Part shown: positions 22,162 through 33,420 of the stretch, piece by piece | How the letters are laid out: every line of letters starts with the position of its first letter | Position numbering within the stretch: position 1 is the first letter of the stretch | Assembly (NCBI GenBank): GCA_050084985.1 | Contig: JBITNC010000002.1 | Location: forward strand, 6,076,001-6,140,000 | Source of the DNA: Nageia nagi | Taxonomy: Eukaryota; Pinophyta | Direction of reading: 5' to 3' | Length of the DNA: 64,000 bases | The notes under the pieces: model-generated | What the model was told of the DNA's origin: nothing | Databases searched by the model: none | Seen by the model: only the letters and a program-made list of their open reading frames with translations | Translations under genes and position numbers: made by a program

Positions 22162-22411
22162 TGCAGGAATGGATCATAAAACTCCAAGATAATTATAACT
22201 CAAGAATAATTTACAATATATAGACCACAAAAGTGGTTAACTAACAAACTCCTAAAATGGTGCAACTAAGTGTACACCTCATCCTAACTAATTTACCTGC
22301 CTAAGCACTAAGCTAAAATTTCTCTAACTAAATTCAAATGACACTTGTCATTGACACATGTATAATTTCTAAATATTTACAAATACCATAATAAGATTAT
22401 GGTTTTTAACA
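22162..22411 (-). repeat. C3 3' LTR
   Basis: 250 bp, identical to 28200-28449 except two bases by eye, and unusually short for a copia LTR. Confidence 0.96.
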
Positions 22412-22423
22412 TCCCCCCCTTAA
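22412..22423 (-). promoter_or_regulatory. Polypurine tract of C3
   Basis: Minus-strand TTAAGGGGGGGA directly abuts the TGTTAAAAACC start of the 3' LTR. Confidence 0.85.
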
Positions 22424-22549
22424 TCTGAAGGGGTATTCGTAAGTCCAAGCATTGATCTAAATTTCTCAAACTTTTCTCTTCCAAGCGCCTTGGTGAAGAT
22501 GTCTGTGATTTGTTCTTCAATGGAACAATGTTTCACCCAAATTGTCTTG

Positions 22550-24340
22550 GCCTCTACATGATGTCAAATCGAATGATACTTTGTATTGATATGTTTTGTT
22601 TGATCATGAAACTTTAGATTCTTGGCCAATTTGATTGCAGAAGTATTATCGATTAACAGTGGAGTTGGAAGCACTTGTTTCTCCTGCAAATCTTCTAGTA
22701 TTTTCCTGAGCCACATAATTTCTTTTGTTGCTTCTATTGCAGCCACATATTCTACCTCAGTAGTGGAATCTGCTGGAACATTCTATTTTTGTGATATCCA
22801 GGAAATAGCAGCTGGTCCAAGACTCATAAGATATCCTGAAGTTGAAACTCCATTTTCCTTATCACCAACAAAGTCTAAATCAGAATATCCAACCAGTTTG
22901 AAGTCTCTAACCTTGGAATATTTTAGCCCATAATCTTGAGTTCCTTTCAAATATCGAAGAACTCTCTTCGTTGCTAGCCAATGACCTTCACAAGGTGTGT
23001 GCATAAATCGAGAAAGAATTCCAACCACGAATGAAATATCTGGTCTAGTTGTGGTTAGATAAATGAGACTTCCTATCAACTGTCTGAATTTAGTAGCATC
23101 CTCAAATTGATTTCCTTCAACTGATTTCAACTTCAAATTTTGTTCCATTTGAGTAGAGAGAGGATTGCAATCTTCCATACTAAATTTATTCAACAATTCT
23201 CCAATGTACTTCTTTTGGGAAATAAATATGTAACTTGGTGTTTGATTTACTTCAACACCCAAGTAGTAGTGAAGCAGGCCCATATCTATCATTTCAAATC
23301 CTTTCTTCAATTCCTATTTCACAGATGCTATATATCTCTCATTGTTCCCTGTAATCAATAGATCATCTACATACACCACTAGATATACAACAGTGTTGCC
23401 AAATTTCTTAATAAACAAAGTTGCATCATCAAGGTTGTAGTGCTTGAATTTTAACTTTAAAAGATATTCAGTAAGCTTTTCATACCATGCACGAGGAGCT
23501 TGCTTCAATCCATACAATGACTTGATAAGTTTGCATACCTTATTCTCTTGACCTTTAACTGCAAATCCCTCAGGCTGTGTCATGTAAACATTCTCTTTTA
23601 GATCACCATTCAGGAAAGCTGTCTTTACGTCCATTTGATGAGCCTTCCACTTATGTTGAGCTGCCATTGTCAATAAAGTACAAATGGTAGCCCATTTAGC
23701 TATAGGAGCAAAAGTCTCATCATAGTCAATGCCTTCTCTTTGTGCAAAACCTTTTGCAACAAGCCTCGCTTTGTTTTTATCAAGTGAGCCATCTGATTTA
23801 TACTTGTTCTTGTAAACCCACTTGCATACAATAGGTCTGATTCCATATTGTGGATCTACCAACTTCCATGTCCCATTCTTGATGAGAGCATCATACTCTT
23901 TCTTCATAGCTTCTTTCCAAGCATCATGAGAAATAGCTTCTTTAAAAGAAGTTGGTTCAAAATCAGCAGAACAATTCAATTCCATATCAAAAGAATATTC
24001 ATCACCTGAAACTGAATCTTCTACTGCTCCACTTTCTTGTCTTGTCTGGTAGGAACTTCGAGTTCCTGTCTTTCGAATTTCATCAGGACGAACACTTTCA
24101 AGTGTTTTCTGGGCCCATATTGGAATTCTCTGAGATGATTCTGGTTAATCACTGAGCTGAGATGGAGCTTCACTTCCATCAAGACTTAATCGACCAATTC
24201 CTTGAATTACTTCATCTAACTGACGCTCAGATACTGGCACCGATGAACTAGAAGAACCTAGTAGAGGAGGTACTCTTGGTGCTTGTTCTTCATGAACAAA
24301 TGGTAAAAATTCCAAATTTGGATCCAATATAGGAATTCCC
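22550..24340 (-). pseudogene. C3 reverse transcriptase and RNase H
   Basis: Minus strand. From 23985: ISHDAWKEAMKKEYDALIKN, KARLVAKGFAQREGIDYDET, QMDVKTAFLNGDL, KSLYGLKQAPRAWYEKL and the active site YVDDLLITG (23373-23362). A TAG at 23316-23314 interrupts, and the same frame resumes through GLLHYYLGVEVNQTPSYIFI to RNase H (SDLDFVGDKENGVSTSGYL). A second TAG lies at 22785-22783, then VEYVAAIEATKEIMWLRKI and KHINTKYHSI (to about 22564). The region 24330-23990, rich in Ser, Pro and Glu, is the usual variable linker between integrase and RT. Catalytic residues look intact; two stops break the frame. Confidence 0.93.
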
Positions 24341-24414
24341 CCCTCAAGATTTGGAATTTCATAATATTTTTCAAAATAATGCTTTCCATGGGTAAACTTA
24401 TCAAGATGATCAAT

Positions 24415-25330
24415 CTACCGCTCAACAGTATTGTCACTTTTGGAAAATTCAAGAAAGATAACGTCTCTTGCAAAGAGAAACTTATTGTTTACCTCATCAT
24501 AAAGCTTGTATCCCTTGGTAGTGTCTAAATAGCCCAAGAAAATACACTTTCGACTCCTAGCTTCAAGCTTGCTATGTTGTTCCTTAGGTATGAGCGCATA
24601 ACAGGTGGAACCAAAGATCTTGAGATGACGTACAGAAGGAATACGACCAAACCACATTTCAAATGGAGTCTTATCTTTGAGAGCATGAGAAGGAGATCTG
24701 TTTCTCAAATAAATAGCACATTGAACTGCATCACCCCAAAACATAATTTTGACATTCTTGAAGAATATCATTACACGGGCCATGTTCAATAGAGTTCTAT
24801 TCAATCTTTCAGCAACCCCATTTTGTTGTGGGTTATAGGGAACAATAGTATGATGTTTAATCCCATGTTGGTGTAAGTAAGATTTGAAGTATATTCCCCC
24901 CCATTATCTGAACGAAGGATACCTATACGAGTATGAGCTTCATTTTCAATACTTACATGAAAGTCTTTGAATTTGGAAAAAGCTTCAAACTTATGTTTTA
25001 AGAAATAAACCCAAGACATCCTAGAATAATCATCAATGAATGTCATAATATATCTATTACCAGCTACAAAAGGTACAGAAAATGGACCACACAAATCGGA
25101 ATGAACTAGTTCAATTTTTCTAGTGGCTCTCCATTGGGAATTTATAAACGGTTGCTTGTGGTGCTTTCCTAGGATACAAGCTTCACAAGGGGCAATGTTC
25201 CTAGGTATTGTAGGCAAACCACTAAAACCTCATTTCTTTAAAAGACGTAGGTCATCAAAATTAAGGTGCCCAAATCTAGCATGCCACAAAAGACTTGAGG
25301 GAAGTGTACCTTTTTCTTGATGTGTAAGGA
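24415..25330 (-). pseudogene. C3 integrase
   Basis: The frame 25217-24801 holds the end of the zinc region (CEACILGKHHKQPF) and the core up to LRSDNGGEYTSNL, including VHSDLCGPF and MTFIDDYSRMSWVYFLK. A frameshift falls at about 24870-24840, and the frame 24804-24415 continues with MNRTLLNMARVMIFF, FWGDAVQCAIYLRNRSPSHA and KCIFLGYLDTTKGYKLYDE. The E of the DDE triad falls in the shifted junction. The part before 25217 (zinc histidines) reads in another frame. Confidence 0.9.
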
Positions 25331-25421
25331 ATGCAAATTCCTTCGATCGAACAGAAGCACCAGTGAGTTTCAATAGCTTTCCATCTTCCAAACCAAGCAT
25401 CACAACTTTGTTGTCAGGAGA

Positions 25422-26623
25422 TTATCGTATTTCCACCTTGCCATTGAACATATGGATGGTATGTCCTTGTTGTCGAACAAGAACAAGGGAAAGCAAATTT
25501 CTCCTCAATTTTGGAAGATAAAGTACATTTTGAAGCACAAAATCTAGAAATCCTGGTAGTTTAAGCCTGATTGAGCCAATTCCAGATGGCTTAAGTTTTG
25601 ATCGATATGTAAAGTAGACTGCACCATCAATATCTTCATTCAATTCTTCAAAGAAATCCCTCCTGAAAGTCATATGACATGTTGCTCCCGTATCAAGCAA
25701 CCATGCATCTTCCCATGATGCATATGAAGTATTCATTAGGTCACTAAGACCAATGTTACATTCAGTTGTAACAAAATGAGCGGATGTAGAGTTCTTACTC
25801 TGATCACCTTGTTGCTCTTTATTTTCAACAATTTTCTCCCATGGAATGCGACCTCCTTGGTTTCTACCATGCATCGAGTGCAATATAAATTTGACTTCTC
25901 CCTTTTATCTCCACGACCTCCTTGGTTTCTACCTCCTCTGCCTCTGAAATTTTTCTGACCATGAACTCTATTGCTACTATCTGCATAAGAAGCATCATTC
26001 TTCTCTGACTGAGCATTATAAACAATATCTGAAGCATCATTGGTCTTCTTTCCAAAAGCTTTTTCATGCTCTGCAATCTTTTCTGACAAAGTTTTGAAGG
26101 TGAGGGTGGCTAATTGTCCACTCGCTTGAAGTGATTCAAGATAAGTTGAGTATGTGGGATAGAGAGCTTTGATCAAGGCTGTAAGAGAAATATCAATTTC
26201 AACACCTGTAGCCTCGATATCATACATTATTGCACTGATTTCTGAAATAAGTGCTATGGGATCATTATTCTGCAACTGCAAATTGAAGAGCTTTAACTGA
26301 AGTTGGATGAGTTCCAACGTTGAATGAGAGTCATACAACTCTTTTAACTTTTCCAATGCACTCCAAGCATCATCAATTGAATTGATATGTCAATTAACTT
26401 CTTCAGATATAGAAGCAGCTATTGGAGCATACGCTTTGCAATTCTTCATGTTCCAAACCACGAGCTCTTTGTCATCAGTTGGTTTGATGGGTTTGGTTTT
26501 TCCATCGCATATACCTTCCCAAAAATCATTGAAGATGAGCGTATTTTTTATCTTCCTATACCATTCTGACCAATTGTTTTGACCAGTCAAAACAACCCTA
26601 ATAATGCTTACTAAGGAATGCAT
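25422..26623 (-). pseudogene. C3 gag and protease
   Basis: Gag starts near 26623 with MHSLVSIIRVVLTGQNNWSE and WYRKIKNTLIFNDFWEGICD. A TGA at 26392-26390 breaks the frame, which continues ALEKLKELYDSHSTLELIQL. It then runs through LQASGQLATLTFKTLSEKIA and an Arg/Gly-rich stretch (FRGRGGRNQGGRGDK). The zinc knuckle begins as CTRC but is disrupted by a frame change near 25880. Protease follows in the shifted frame as WLLDTGATCHMTF with an intact catalytic DTG (about 25710-25670). Family and order are normal copia. Confidence 0.88.
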
Positions 26624-26742
26624 TTTGTAAGATGAAAAGTTGCAAAGTCACAAAAGAAGTAGATAATTTACTATATTTGAAATATAAACAATCTTTGCTC
26701 ATACAAGGCAAAATAGAGCAAGATGATGTCAAATATAGAAAT

Positions 26743-27276
26743 TTACAAGTCTAAATCGATCCACATGCAATCGATGCATTCATGAATATGTTGCTCAATG
26801 ACCATTGGTGGATGGATATAATCAGGATCAAAGTTATCTCTCTCTCTTTCTTCAACTGGTGCAGCTAAAGATATCCAGAATCCTGAATCTGACTCGGAGG
26901 TTGGAATATTGAGATTAAAACTTTGATCAACTGGTGCAACTGTTGGAGTATACTCGTCACTATCATTGATGATGATGATCTCAGGTGGCTGTGGTGCTAG
27001 TGTGTATTCCTCAATTGAATTTTCTGCAATCTCCTCAGGCTCGTATTCTTCACTAGGAAATGGAGCACTATCAAAGTACTCATTGTCTTCAAAATCACCG
27101 TCGTAGTGTACGTCAGGAGGAATAATTTGTTGGTATTGAATGACTATATTTTTGAGATCTTGAAGAACAGTATCAATACCGTACACTCTTACTTCTTCAT
27201 CAAAGTTTTTAGGATTTTCATTTTCAAGTATATTCATAAGAATGGCATGACATCCGGTAGATCGTATCATTGCCAA
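26743..27276 (-). CDS. Intact acidic 177-residue frame in the C3 leader, unknown function
   Basis: An uninterrupted minus-strand frame from ATG at 27276 to TAA at 26743, ending 120 bp before gag. It is strikingly acidic: about 40 Asp/Glu against about 6 Lys/Arg. Clusters include PSEEYEPEEIAENSIEEY, and it has several Pro-rich turns (PQPPEIIIINDSDEY). I see no signal peptide, membrane segment, zinc motif or known domain. It keeps its frame while the adjacent gag-pol has stops, but the insertion is young, so this is weak evidence of selection. It could be a captured host coding fragment or an accessory frame of this copia lineage. Most plant copias have no frame here. Confidence 0.45.
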   Translation of the reverse strand: MAMIRSTGCHAILMNILENENPKNFDEEVRVYGIDTVLQDLKNIVIQYQQIIPPDVHYDGDFEDNEYFDSAPFPSEEYEPEEIAENSIEEYTLAPQPPEIIIINDSDEYTPTVAPVDQSFNLNIPTSESDSGFWISLAAPVEERERDNFDPDYIHPPMVIEQHIHECIDCMWIDLDL

Positions 27277-28186
27277 AATATTTGAAAATATTGAACTTAT
27301 TCAAATATTAAAAAGTACCTTCTAAAATAATTAAATAGGCTCTTAAATATTAAAAACAACTAAATGCACCACTTTTAATATTAAAAGCACCTTTAAATAG
27401 CACCCACGGCACTGAACTCAACATTTGCAATTTGGACCCACTATCGACACTTCGCCAATTTCACCCACATTACCGGATTGAAGAGACGAACAACCATTAA
27501 TGCCCACATTCAAAGAATAATAGACTATCTAAATCTCACAGCGAAAAGAAAATCAGGGTTTCAGTCTGGGAAATGCAGGTGAAGTAGCCACGAACAACAA
27601 CATTACAAACAAACAGTAGCCAGAGTTCGAAAAGGTCATGTTTGGAGGTTTCCTCACATGTCGCATAGTAGAAATGCAGCATCCAACCCACGATAGCAAA
27701 GGGCCACCAAACAACAGATGATGATGGCTATGGAGGCTTCTTGTAAAAGATTCAGTAAAACAGCATCACGATCCAAACCAAAGAGCCCCATGTCGTGCAA
27801 ATCATAACCAGCGATAGGATATTTAGAACAACCACATCCATCACCAGATGAGTCCAAGTTTTCAAAGCATCAGTAGGTTTTAGCAGAGTTGCAAGGTCAT
27901 CCAGGGCCATGTTTGCGAACATGTCTAGAAACACCACGTTTGCGAGCATGGGCCTCAAATAGCAGAAAGTAGGCCAGCAATGTACTAACACGTCCACATC
28001 CAACCATAAATAGCAGGTCTGCAGTCAGCAATGGAGTTATCTACCCCGGTGTCTACCATAGTCGCCAGGACTTTTACAGCAAAAAACATCACGAGCAGGG
28101 TAAAGTCACGTCCAGATGAACACAATACTACTAGAAATCACAGCAAACTACAGTGACGAATTTGCATGGAGTTTTCCAAATTCCTT
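27277..28186 (-). other. GC-richer leader of C3
   Basis: Between the primer site and the acidic frame about 0.9 kb is visibly richer in G and C (near half) than the surroundings. It holds two overlapping minus frames, 28003-27752 (MDVDVLVHCWPTFCYLRPML...) and 27857-27654, neither of which I trust as genes. The composition suggests either sequence captured from a gene or selection on leader RNA structure. Confidence 0.5.
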
Positions 28187-28198
28187 GCTCTGATACCA
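28187..28198 (-). promoter_or_regulatory. Primer binding site of C3 (tRNA-iMet type)
   Basis: Minus-strand TGGTATCAGAGC, one base inside the 5' LTR; an exact match to the usual copia initiator-Met site. Confidence 0.93.
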
Positions 28199-28199
28199 A

Positions 28200-28449
28200 T
28201 GCAGGAATGGATCATAAAACTCCAAGATAATTATAACTCAAGAATAATTTACAATATATAGACCACAAAAGTGGTTAACTAACAAACTCCTAAAATGGTG
28301 CAACTAAGTGTACACCTCATCCTAACTAATTTACCTGCCTAAGCACTAAGCTAAAATTTCTCTAACTAACTTCAAATGACACTTGTCATTGACACATGTC
28401 TAATTTCTAAATATTTACAAATACCATAATAAGATTATGGTTTTTAACA
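28200..28449 (-). repeat. C3 5' LTR
   Basis: Partner of 22162-22411; followed by the TAAAA target duplication at 28450-28454. Confidence 0.96.
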
Positions 28450-28454
28450 TAAAA

Positions 28455-29493
28455 TAAAACACTTAAATAATATAATTCTTGCATGAAAACATACATGTTA
28501 AGGAAATATATTTACCTCTAGCATTTATAATAACATATATAATTCCAAAGCCCTTTCGAATTAAATGAAAAATGCAAAGCAATAGCAGAACTGGGGCATG
28601 TTTAATTCCAAATAAAACTAAAAAAATCAAAGTAATTCCTTTTGAATGGAAATAAAATGAGATAAAATCTAATGAAAAATGCAAAGCAAAACCCCCTTAT
28701 TTTTTAGTTTCTAAGTAAGAAAATGAAACTCTATGGTTTTGATAACATATGGAAATAGAAGAAAGATCGAAATGGAATGATAAAATGATGATTAAATGAC
28801 ACTTATCATGTGATCTACTAGTATAATCCTTGGCCATGTGCCCATTTCTCCTTTCTAAGGGATGCTCAATAGACCTCCAATTTACCTCCACCATGTAAGC
28901 ATAAATCGAGTGATCAAATAGGAAGAATGGACCCTACTCTATGGTGAAAATGAGTTACAAAGTGCAAATAGACCATTGAAAATGCCTAGTCAATAGCTAG
29001 GGTAGGCATGTAGTAGAGCTCTAGGACATGGTAATCCCATGAGCATAGTATTTCAAAATTACATATCATCTAATTCCAAAACCTATTACTGGATTGGGGT
29101 ATGTATTTACCTCATCAACTTGATGTTTATAGACTATGAGTTGGAACAATAATAGTCTAATGAAATATATTATATTAATTTAATCCTTTCCCTTACTTTG
29201 ATTATTATTTTTATGGATATAATCTATGTAGGTATTACTTCTTTTTTTCCATAGATCATCTTGGAGAGTAGGATCTCAAAGGTACCATTAATCCTCTACA
29301 CATATGATGTCATTTTGGCTTGATCACCCATAGAAGCTAGTGTAAGGGGAAATACAAGACCAAAAGGGGGAAAATGAGATATCATATTTAGCATAGCAAT
29401 CATGAAAGGGAATTTCACTTCAACCTTAGAAATATTTTCACTTATTTAAACTTCTTTGGATTATGCAATTACAATGCTTTTCATTTCATATCC
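28455..29493 (-). pseudogene. G1 internal sequence, probable 5' part of the antisense gene
   Basis: After removing C3 this is continuous with 22156. The minus strand includes the frame 28894-28697 starting MVEVNWRSIEHPLERRNGH. Beyond about 28950 no coding text is clear up to the G1 polypurine tract. A promoter for the antisense gene would lie in this interval or in the 3' LTR, but I could not identify one. Confidence 0.35.
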
Positions 29494-29507
29494 AAACAGG
29501 GGCAAAA
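29494..29507 (+). promoter_or_regulatory. Polypurine tract of G1
   Basis: AAACAGGGGCAAAA immediately precedes the TGTAGATG start of the 3' LTR. Confidence 0.8.
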
Positions 29508-30185
29508 TGTAGATGCCTAAAAATGATTTATTATATATTTAATAAATCATATTTTAAACTTATCTAAAGATTAAAATAAATACTATAAATGTCAAGATAA
29601 AGTTGATATTACAATACAATGCCATGTGTTATATTAAGTGCAATATCATTTATCATGGTTCATATGTTAAAGTATCTTGAATATTACAAAAATTATATTA
29701 ATACTATAAGTCAACTTTCACTCCTTTTTATATCCTTGTAGTTTATAAATGAAGGATTTAGAGGTTGAAATCCCTATCAAATCTTTTTAATAAATGGTTT
29801 TCTCATACATCATACTTTCAATGTCTCTAAACACCACCTATTAAAGGATCTATTATGCTATGATATTTTATTTCTTGCTATACTTTGCCCATGATTTGTT
29901 TCTATAGGTGTCAGGGAATCAGAGCTATAGTACTTGCACATCATCCATATTGTGATTCTTTATGATCCAGAGATACAAATGAAAGAGTTGACAAACAATA
30001 ATATAGATAATTGAATATTATCCATAAGCTCATCTTTGATCCAATCCAATCCTTTGTATACCCTTGTCATACCTTGAGGATTGCCTATCATAATAAGGTG
30101 CATACATTTTATTTATTAATTATTATATTTGAATAAGTTTCATCTTTAGTAGAATTATTTGTATTTATATTATTTAGGGTCAAAA
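29508..30185 (+). repeat. G1 3' LTR
   Basis: 678 bp, partner of 16383-17122. It ends GGGTCAAAA, against GGGTCTACA in the partner. The CCATG duplication directly after (30186-30190) fixes this end. Confidence 0.88.
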
Positions 30186-30190
30186 CCATG

Positions 30191-31930
30191 CATCATAAAT
30201 ATCTTGCAACTTAAGATTGATCAACTTTCTCTTCAAATTAACATACACATCTTTATGCCTGATGATAATATCTTGATATGAAAAGTGTAGGCTATTTAAT
30301 GAGGACTTATTTCCTCTGTTACCCCATTTTATATCAACATAGTCTAATTTTCTACCAAATTCTAAGCCAAATATCTAGTTAATGATATAAAATAGGAGCT
30401 ATATAACCTAATGATGGTATTTTTGAAGGTGAAATGCTATTCCCCTCTTTCCATAGTTTTTGTTCTTAAAGGCCCTTTATCTTTGATTGATAACCTTAAT
30501 ATCAAAAAACTTGAGATGAAGGATAATATAGAGACCAATAAATGGTTGAAAAATTCATAATAGTCATCAAATACCCTCAACATATTGGTCCATTCATCTA
30601 CCAACATGAGAAGATCATCTAGGTCATTCATGTTAAATGGTACTCAGATGAATTACCATGGTTCTAAAATAAAATTAACCAAAACATATATGACACATAA
30701 GTAAATAATATTATCTATAGGAGGTTTTGAACCTATCTTACTATGTTCTTGGATATATACTCCGATCAGTCAAAGATAAAAATCCATGTTGGATGTATAA
30801 TTGTATATGTCGTGGATAATTGTTAATGTGATACTAACTTATTTGACCTTTCCCTAAGGATGAAAATCAACATGAAAATCACCATTTGTAGTTCATTTTG
30901 GAATTTCACCAATAGTATCTCCTCCTTTGAAATTTTAGTGCAAGGTAGCTTGGAATTCTTTCTTAGCCATATCAACATATGATCACTATAGTAACCCATT
31001 TTCTTCCCTATGTGTATATATATTGGTATGGTAGGGATACCTAAGGATTTGAAGGCATTTATAATTACTTTTATCAAAAAGCCTATGACCACCTACCCAT
31101 TTGCATTCCTCACCACCCTTTTCTAAGGGATAAAAAATTCTTTAAATAATTTGATCAACTCAAGGGTAGGGTGGCATATTTTAATAACAAACCAATACAA
31201 AAAACTATCCCTAGGTCCCTTTTAAATTGTATTTGTATTATTTTTAAAGCACAAGGCCTCAGCAATACCTCTGAGATTACAATAAAATCTTGTTATCTAG
31301 GTATCCTTGATTCCTTCCAAATTTTGGCTCCATTTGCTTTCCTTTTTTTATCTTTGCCCTGCTTCAGAGTGATAATAGATGTTCCCATCAAGATTTCTTG
31401 ACTTTTTCCTTCTCCTTTGCATTTATCTTATTTGGAACTCATCTTTCTACTTTGGGTATATATATATTGTAAATATCCTATGGTTTTAGGCACTAAATCT
31501 CCTTTATTATAGTCTTTATCTTGGCTTTATATCATAGCCTTTAACTTATCTCTCTTTTTGATTCTCAACTCAGCTCTCTTCTTGACTTTCTATTGCTCTA
31601 GATCACACCTTACATGTAAAAATGGATAGGTCTTGAATGAAAAGGCATATTATTCAAGCCTCATGAAGAATTAAATTCTCCCATGCACTAATCCTACAAT
31701 TTACATAAAATTTCATTTGAGCTATGTATTCTCCCACTTGTATGTAATCAATGATGCACATACCTACATTAATGAACTAACACTAAACACACATATTTAT
31801 ATTAATGTAAAATATGACTAGAGATGTCCAAACAATGTATATCCAAAATATAATTTTAAATGTAATCCATTAATTAGAATGGGCAAGATCTAACCATCCA
31901 ATCAAGCTAGTTCAAAGGAATTGAACATTT
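30191..31930 (-). pseudogene. Post-pol coding-like tract of G-outer, 5' part
   Basis: The first part after integrase in element direction. Minus frames are 31092-30823 (FLIKVIINAFKSLGIPTIPI, HMLIWLRKNSKLPCTKISKE) and 30631-30437 (MNDLDDLLMLVDEWTNMLRV). The text looks coding but has many breaks, and no family is recognised. It continues at 16377 across G1. Confidence 0.4.
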
Positions 31931-31939
31931 TGAACTTAT

Positions 31940-33415
31940 CGATGATGTAAGGCCTAGAACACAGAATCAAACTTCAAGTGTCTCCTAAGCTTATGTTTTT
32001 TTCATCCCATTTCAAAACCAATTCATATTAATTTAAATTTATTATTGTAGCTTTCTTCTTATCTATTGGATATGACTCATACTTTGTAAAGGAATTATTA
32101 TACATCGGGCCCCTACCTTGACAAATTGACTTGAGATTCACCATATTTCCATATAGCTTTGGTGGGATTTTCAATGTATCATAAAAATGTGATGATGGAT
32201 GGTATTGAACCCATGTTATTTTAATATCACATTATGGTTTAGGGAATAAGATTTTTCTATATGTGCTATTTGTGGTACGATGCAATGTGTGTGAGCAATA
32301 ATTTAGAAGAAAAAAAAAACTCTTATTTGATGGATGTAGCCCAAATAGGGTGAACCAGGGTAAATATCTTATGTTCATTTATGGTTGTATGATTATTATG
32401 TATGATTTAATTCAATTTTATATTATAATTATGTAATAGATTATATAGGACTCTTCATTATCAAACCATATATTGAATGTGTTGTTCCTTTTATAAAGCA
32501 TCTTATAATAGTCATTTCTTAGCTCCTCTAGATGCAACAATTTGCATAACTAGACTTGCATGGGATCAAACTTCGAGATATTATTGTATAGGGAGAATTT
32601 TTGATGGATGTTTTCATTATGATGCGATTTGACCATAGAGCTAGGTCTAATTCTTGTCCCAATCTTTTTGATTTTCATATTCTATTCTCTTTAAGATTTA
32701 AATCAAGTTCTTGATAGTAGACTCACCCAAACCATTACCATGAGGATAGTACTTTGAATAAGTCTTCTAGTAAATACCATAATTCATCATAAATTCAATA
32801 AGCTTAGCTCTTAAGAATACCAAGCCATCATCTGACACTATGACTACCATGATCCCAAACCTAATGATCAAATTTTTAATAAAAGTTATAATGGTATCCT
32901 ATTTTGCATTCTTAGTGGTAATTACTTTTGTCTATTTGGTGAAATAATCTATTGCATTTAACATGAACTTGTTACCTTATGAAAAATTTATATTTATGAA
33001 TCCAATGAAGTCTAACCCCCACTGTTGGATGAAGAATTTGGATGCCATCCGTGTTTCCATTTTTCACATTCCTTATAGAATTTAAATGTGTCTTTAAAGT
33101 TGGTTTTCCAATATTATATATCTTGCATGATCTTTAATACCATTATATATCTTGAAAAATAGCTCCTGGATGACCTAGAATGAAATTCCTTGACTATATG
33201 ATCTAATTCCTTTGGCCTTATCCACATTACTAGTACCTTATCATGAATTTACTCTTAAAGACCATTGTCTTCTATAGTATAAATTAAGGCACACAACCTA
33301 AATCTTATTCTTTATAAGGCATTAAGATATTCTAAAAGTATCCCATGCTGAGAGTATGTCATTAGTTGGTCTATCAAGTCTCTCTACTATGAAGGCTCAC
33401 TTAAATAATTTTGTA
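31940..33415 (-). pseudogene. Gypsy integrase of G-outer
   Basis: Minus strand. The catalytic core is readable: WGLDFIGF (first D at about 33011), AIDYFTK, TTKNAK, IVSDDGLVFLRAKLIEF (second D near 32832) and YYPHGNGLGESTIKNL (E near 32728). ALWSNRIIMKTSIKNSPYTI follows. The C-terminal domain appears near 31990-31940 as HKLRRHLKFDSVF, matching RAKLGRHQKFDSLW at the right edge of the window. The gap between core and C-terminal domain is about 300 bp longer than usual and probably contains an insertion (32180-32480). Stops are frequent. Integrase would join element DNA to the chromosome. Confidence 0.8.
32180..32480 (+). repeat. Possible solo LTR or LTR fragment inside the G-outer integrase
   Basis: TGGATGTAGCCCAAATAGGG followed by TGAACCAGGG (32331-32360) closely matches the LTR motif of C1 near 2985 and of G3. 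The text around it cannot be read as integrase, although both sides can. No clear ends or target duplication were found. Confidence 0.35.
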
Positions 33416-33420
33416 CTTCT

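Larger units (their letters stand above)
22162..28449 (-). mobile_element. Copia LTR retrotransposon C3 (young, nested in G1)
   Basis: LTRs of exactly 250 bp (22162-22411, 28200-28449) show two visible differences. Perfect target duplications TAAAA lie at 22157-22161 and 28450-28454. The plus-strand ends are TGCAGG and TTTTTAACA. A tRNA-iMet primer site and a polypurine tract fix the minus orientation. Gag, protease, integrase, RT and RNase H follow in copia order. A 1.6-kb leader before gag contains an additional intact frame. Gag-pol has at least three in-frame stops and frameshifts in integrase and near the zinc knuckle. This is the most recent insertion in the window by LTR identity. It interrupts the antisense gene of G1. 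Confidence 0.96.
16383..30185 (+). mobile_element. Gypsy-type LTR element G1 (gag only, antisense gene, carries C3)
   Basis: LTRs 16383-17122 and 29508-30185 start TGTAGATG and are direct repeats. Perfect 5-bp target duplications CCATG flank the element (16378-16382, 30186-30190). A polypurine tract (29494-29507) precedes the 3' LTR, giving plus orientation. Inside are a gag remnant (17241-19538) and then no RT or integrase. Antisense coding text (20220-22156 and 28455-28945) is split by copia C3. Gag type, LTR start and an antisense gene beside the 3' LTR suggest the Tat lineage. The element depended on others for pol, unless pol was deleted after insertion. Confidence 0.9.

Noticed and set aside
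22622-22933. Plus frame of 103 codons over C3 RNase H, with similar ones at 23140, 24574, 25123 and 26382
   Set aside because: Each is antisense to a recognised copia domain and has no independent support.
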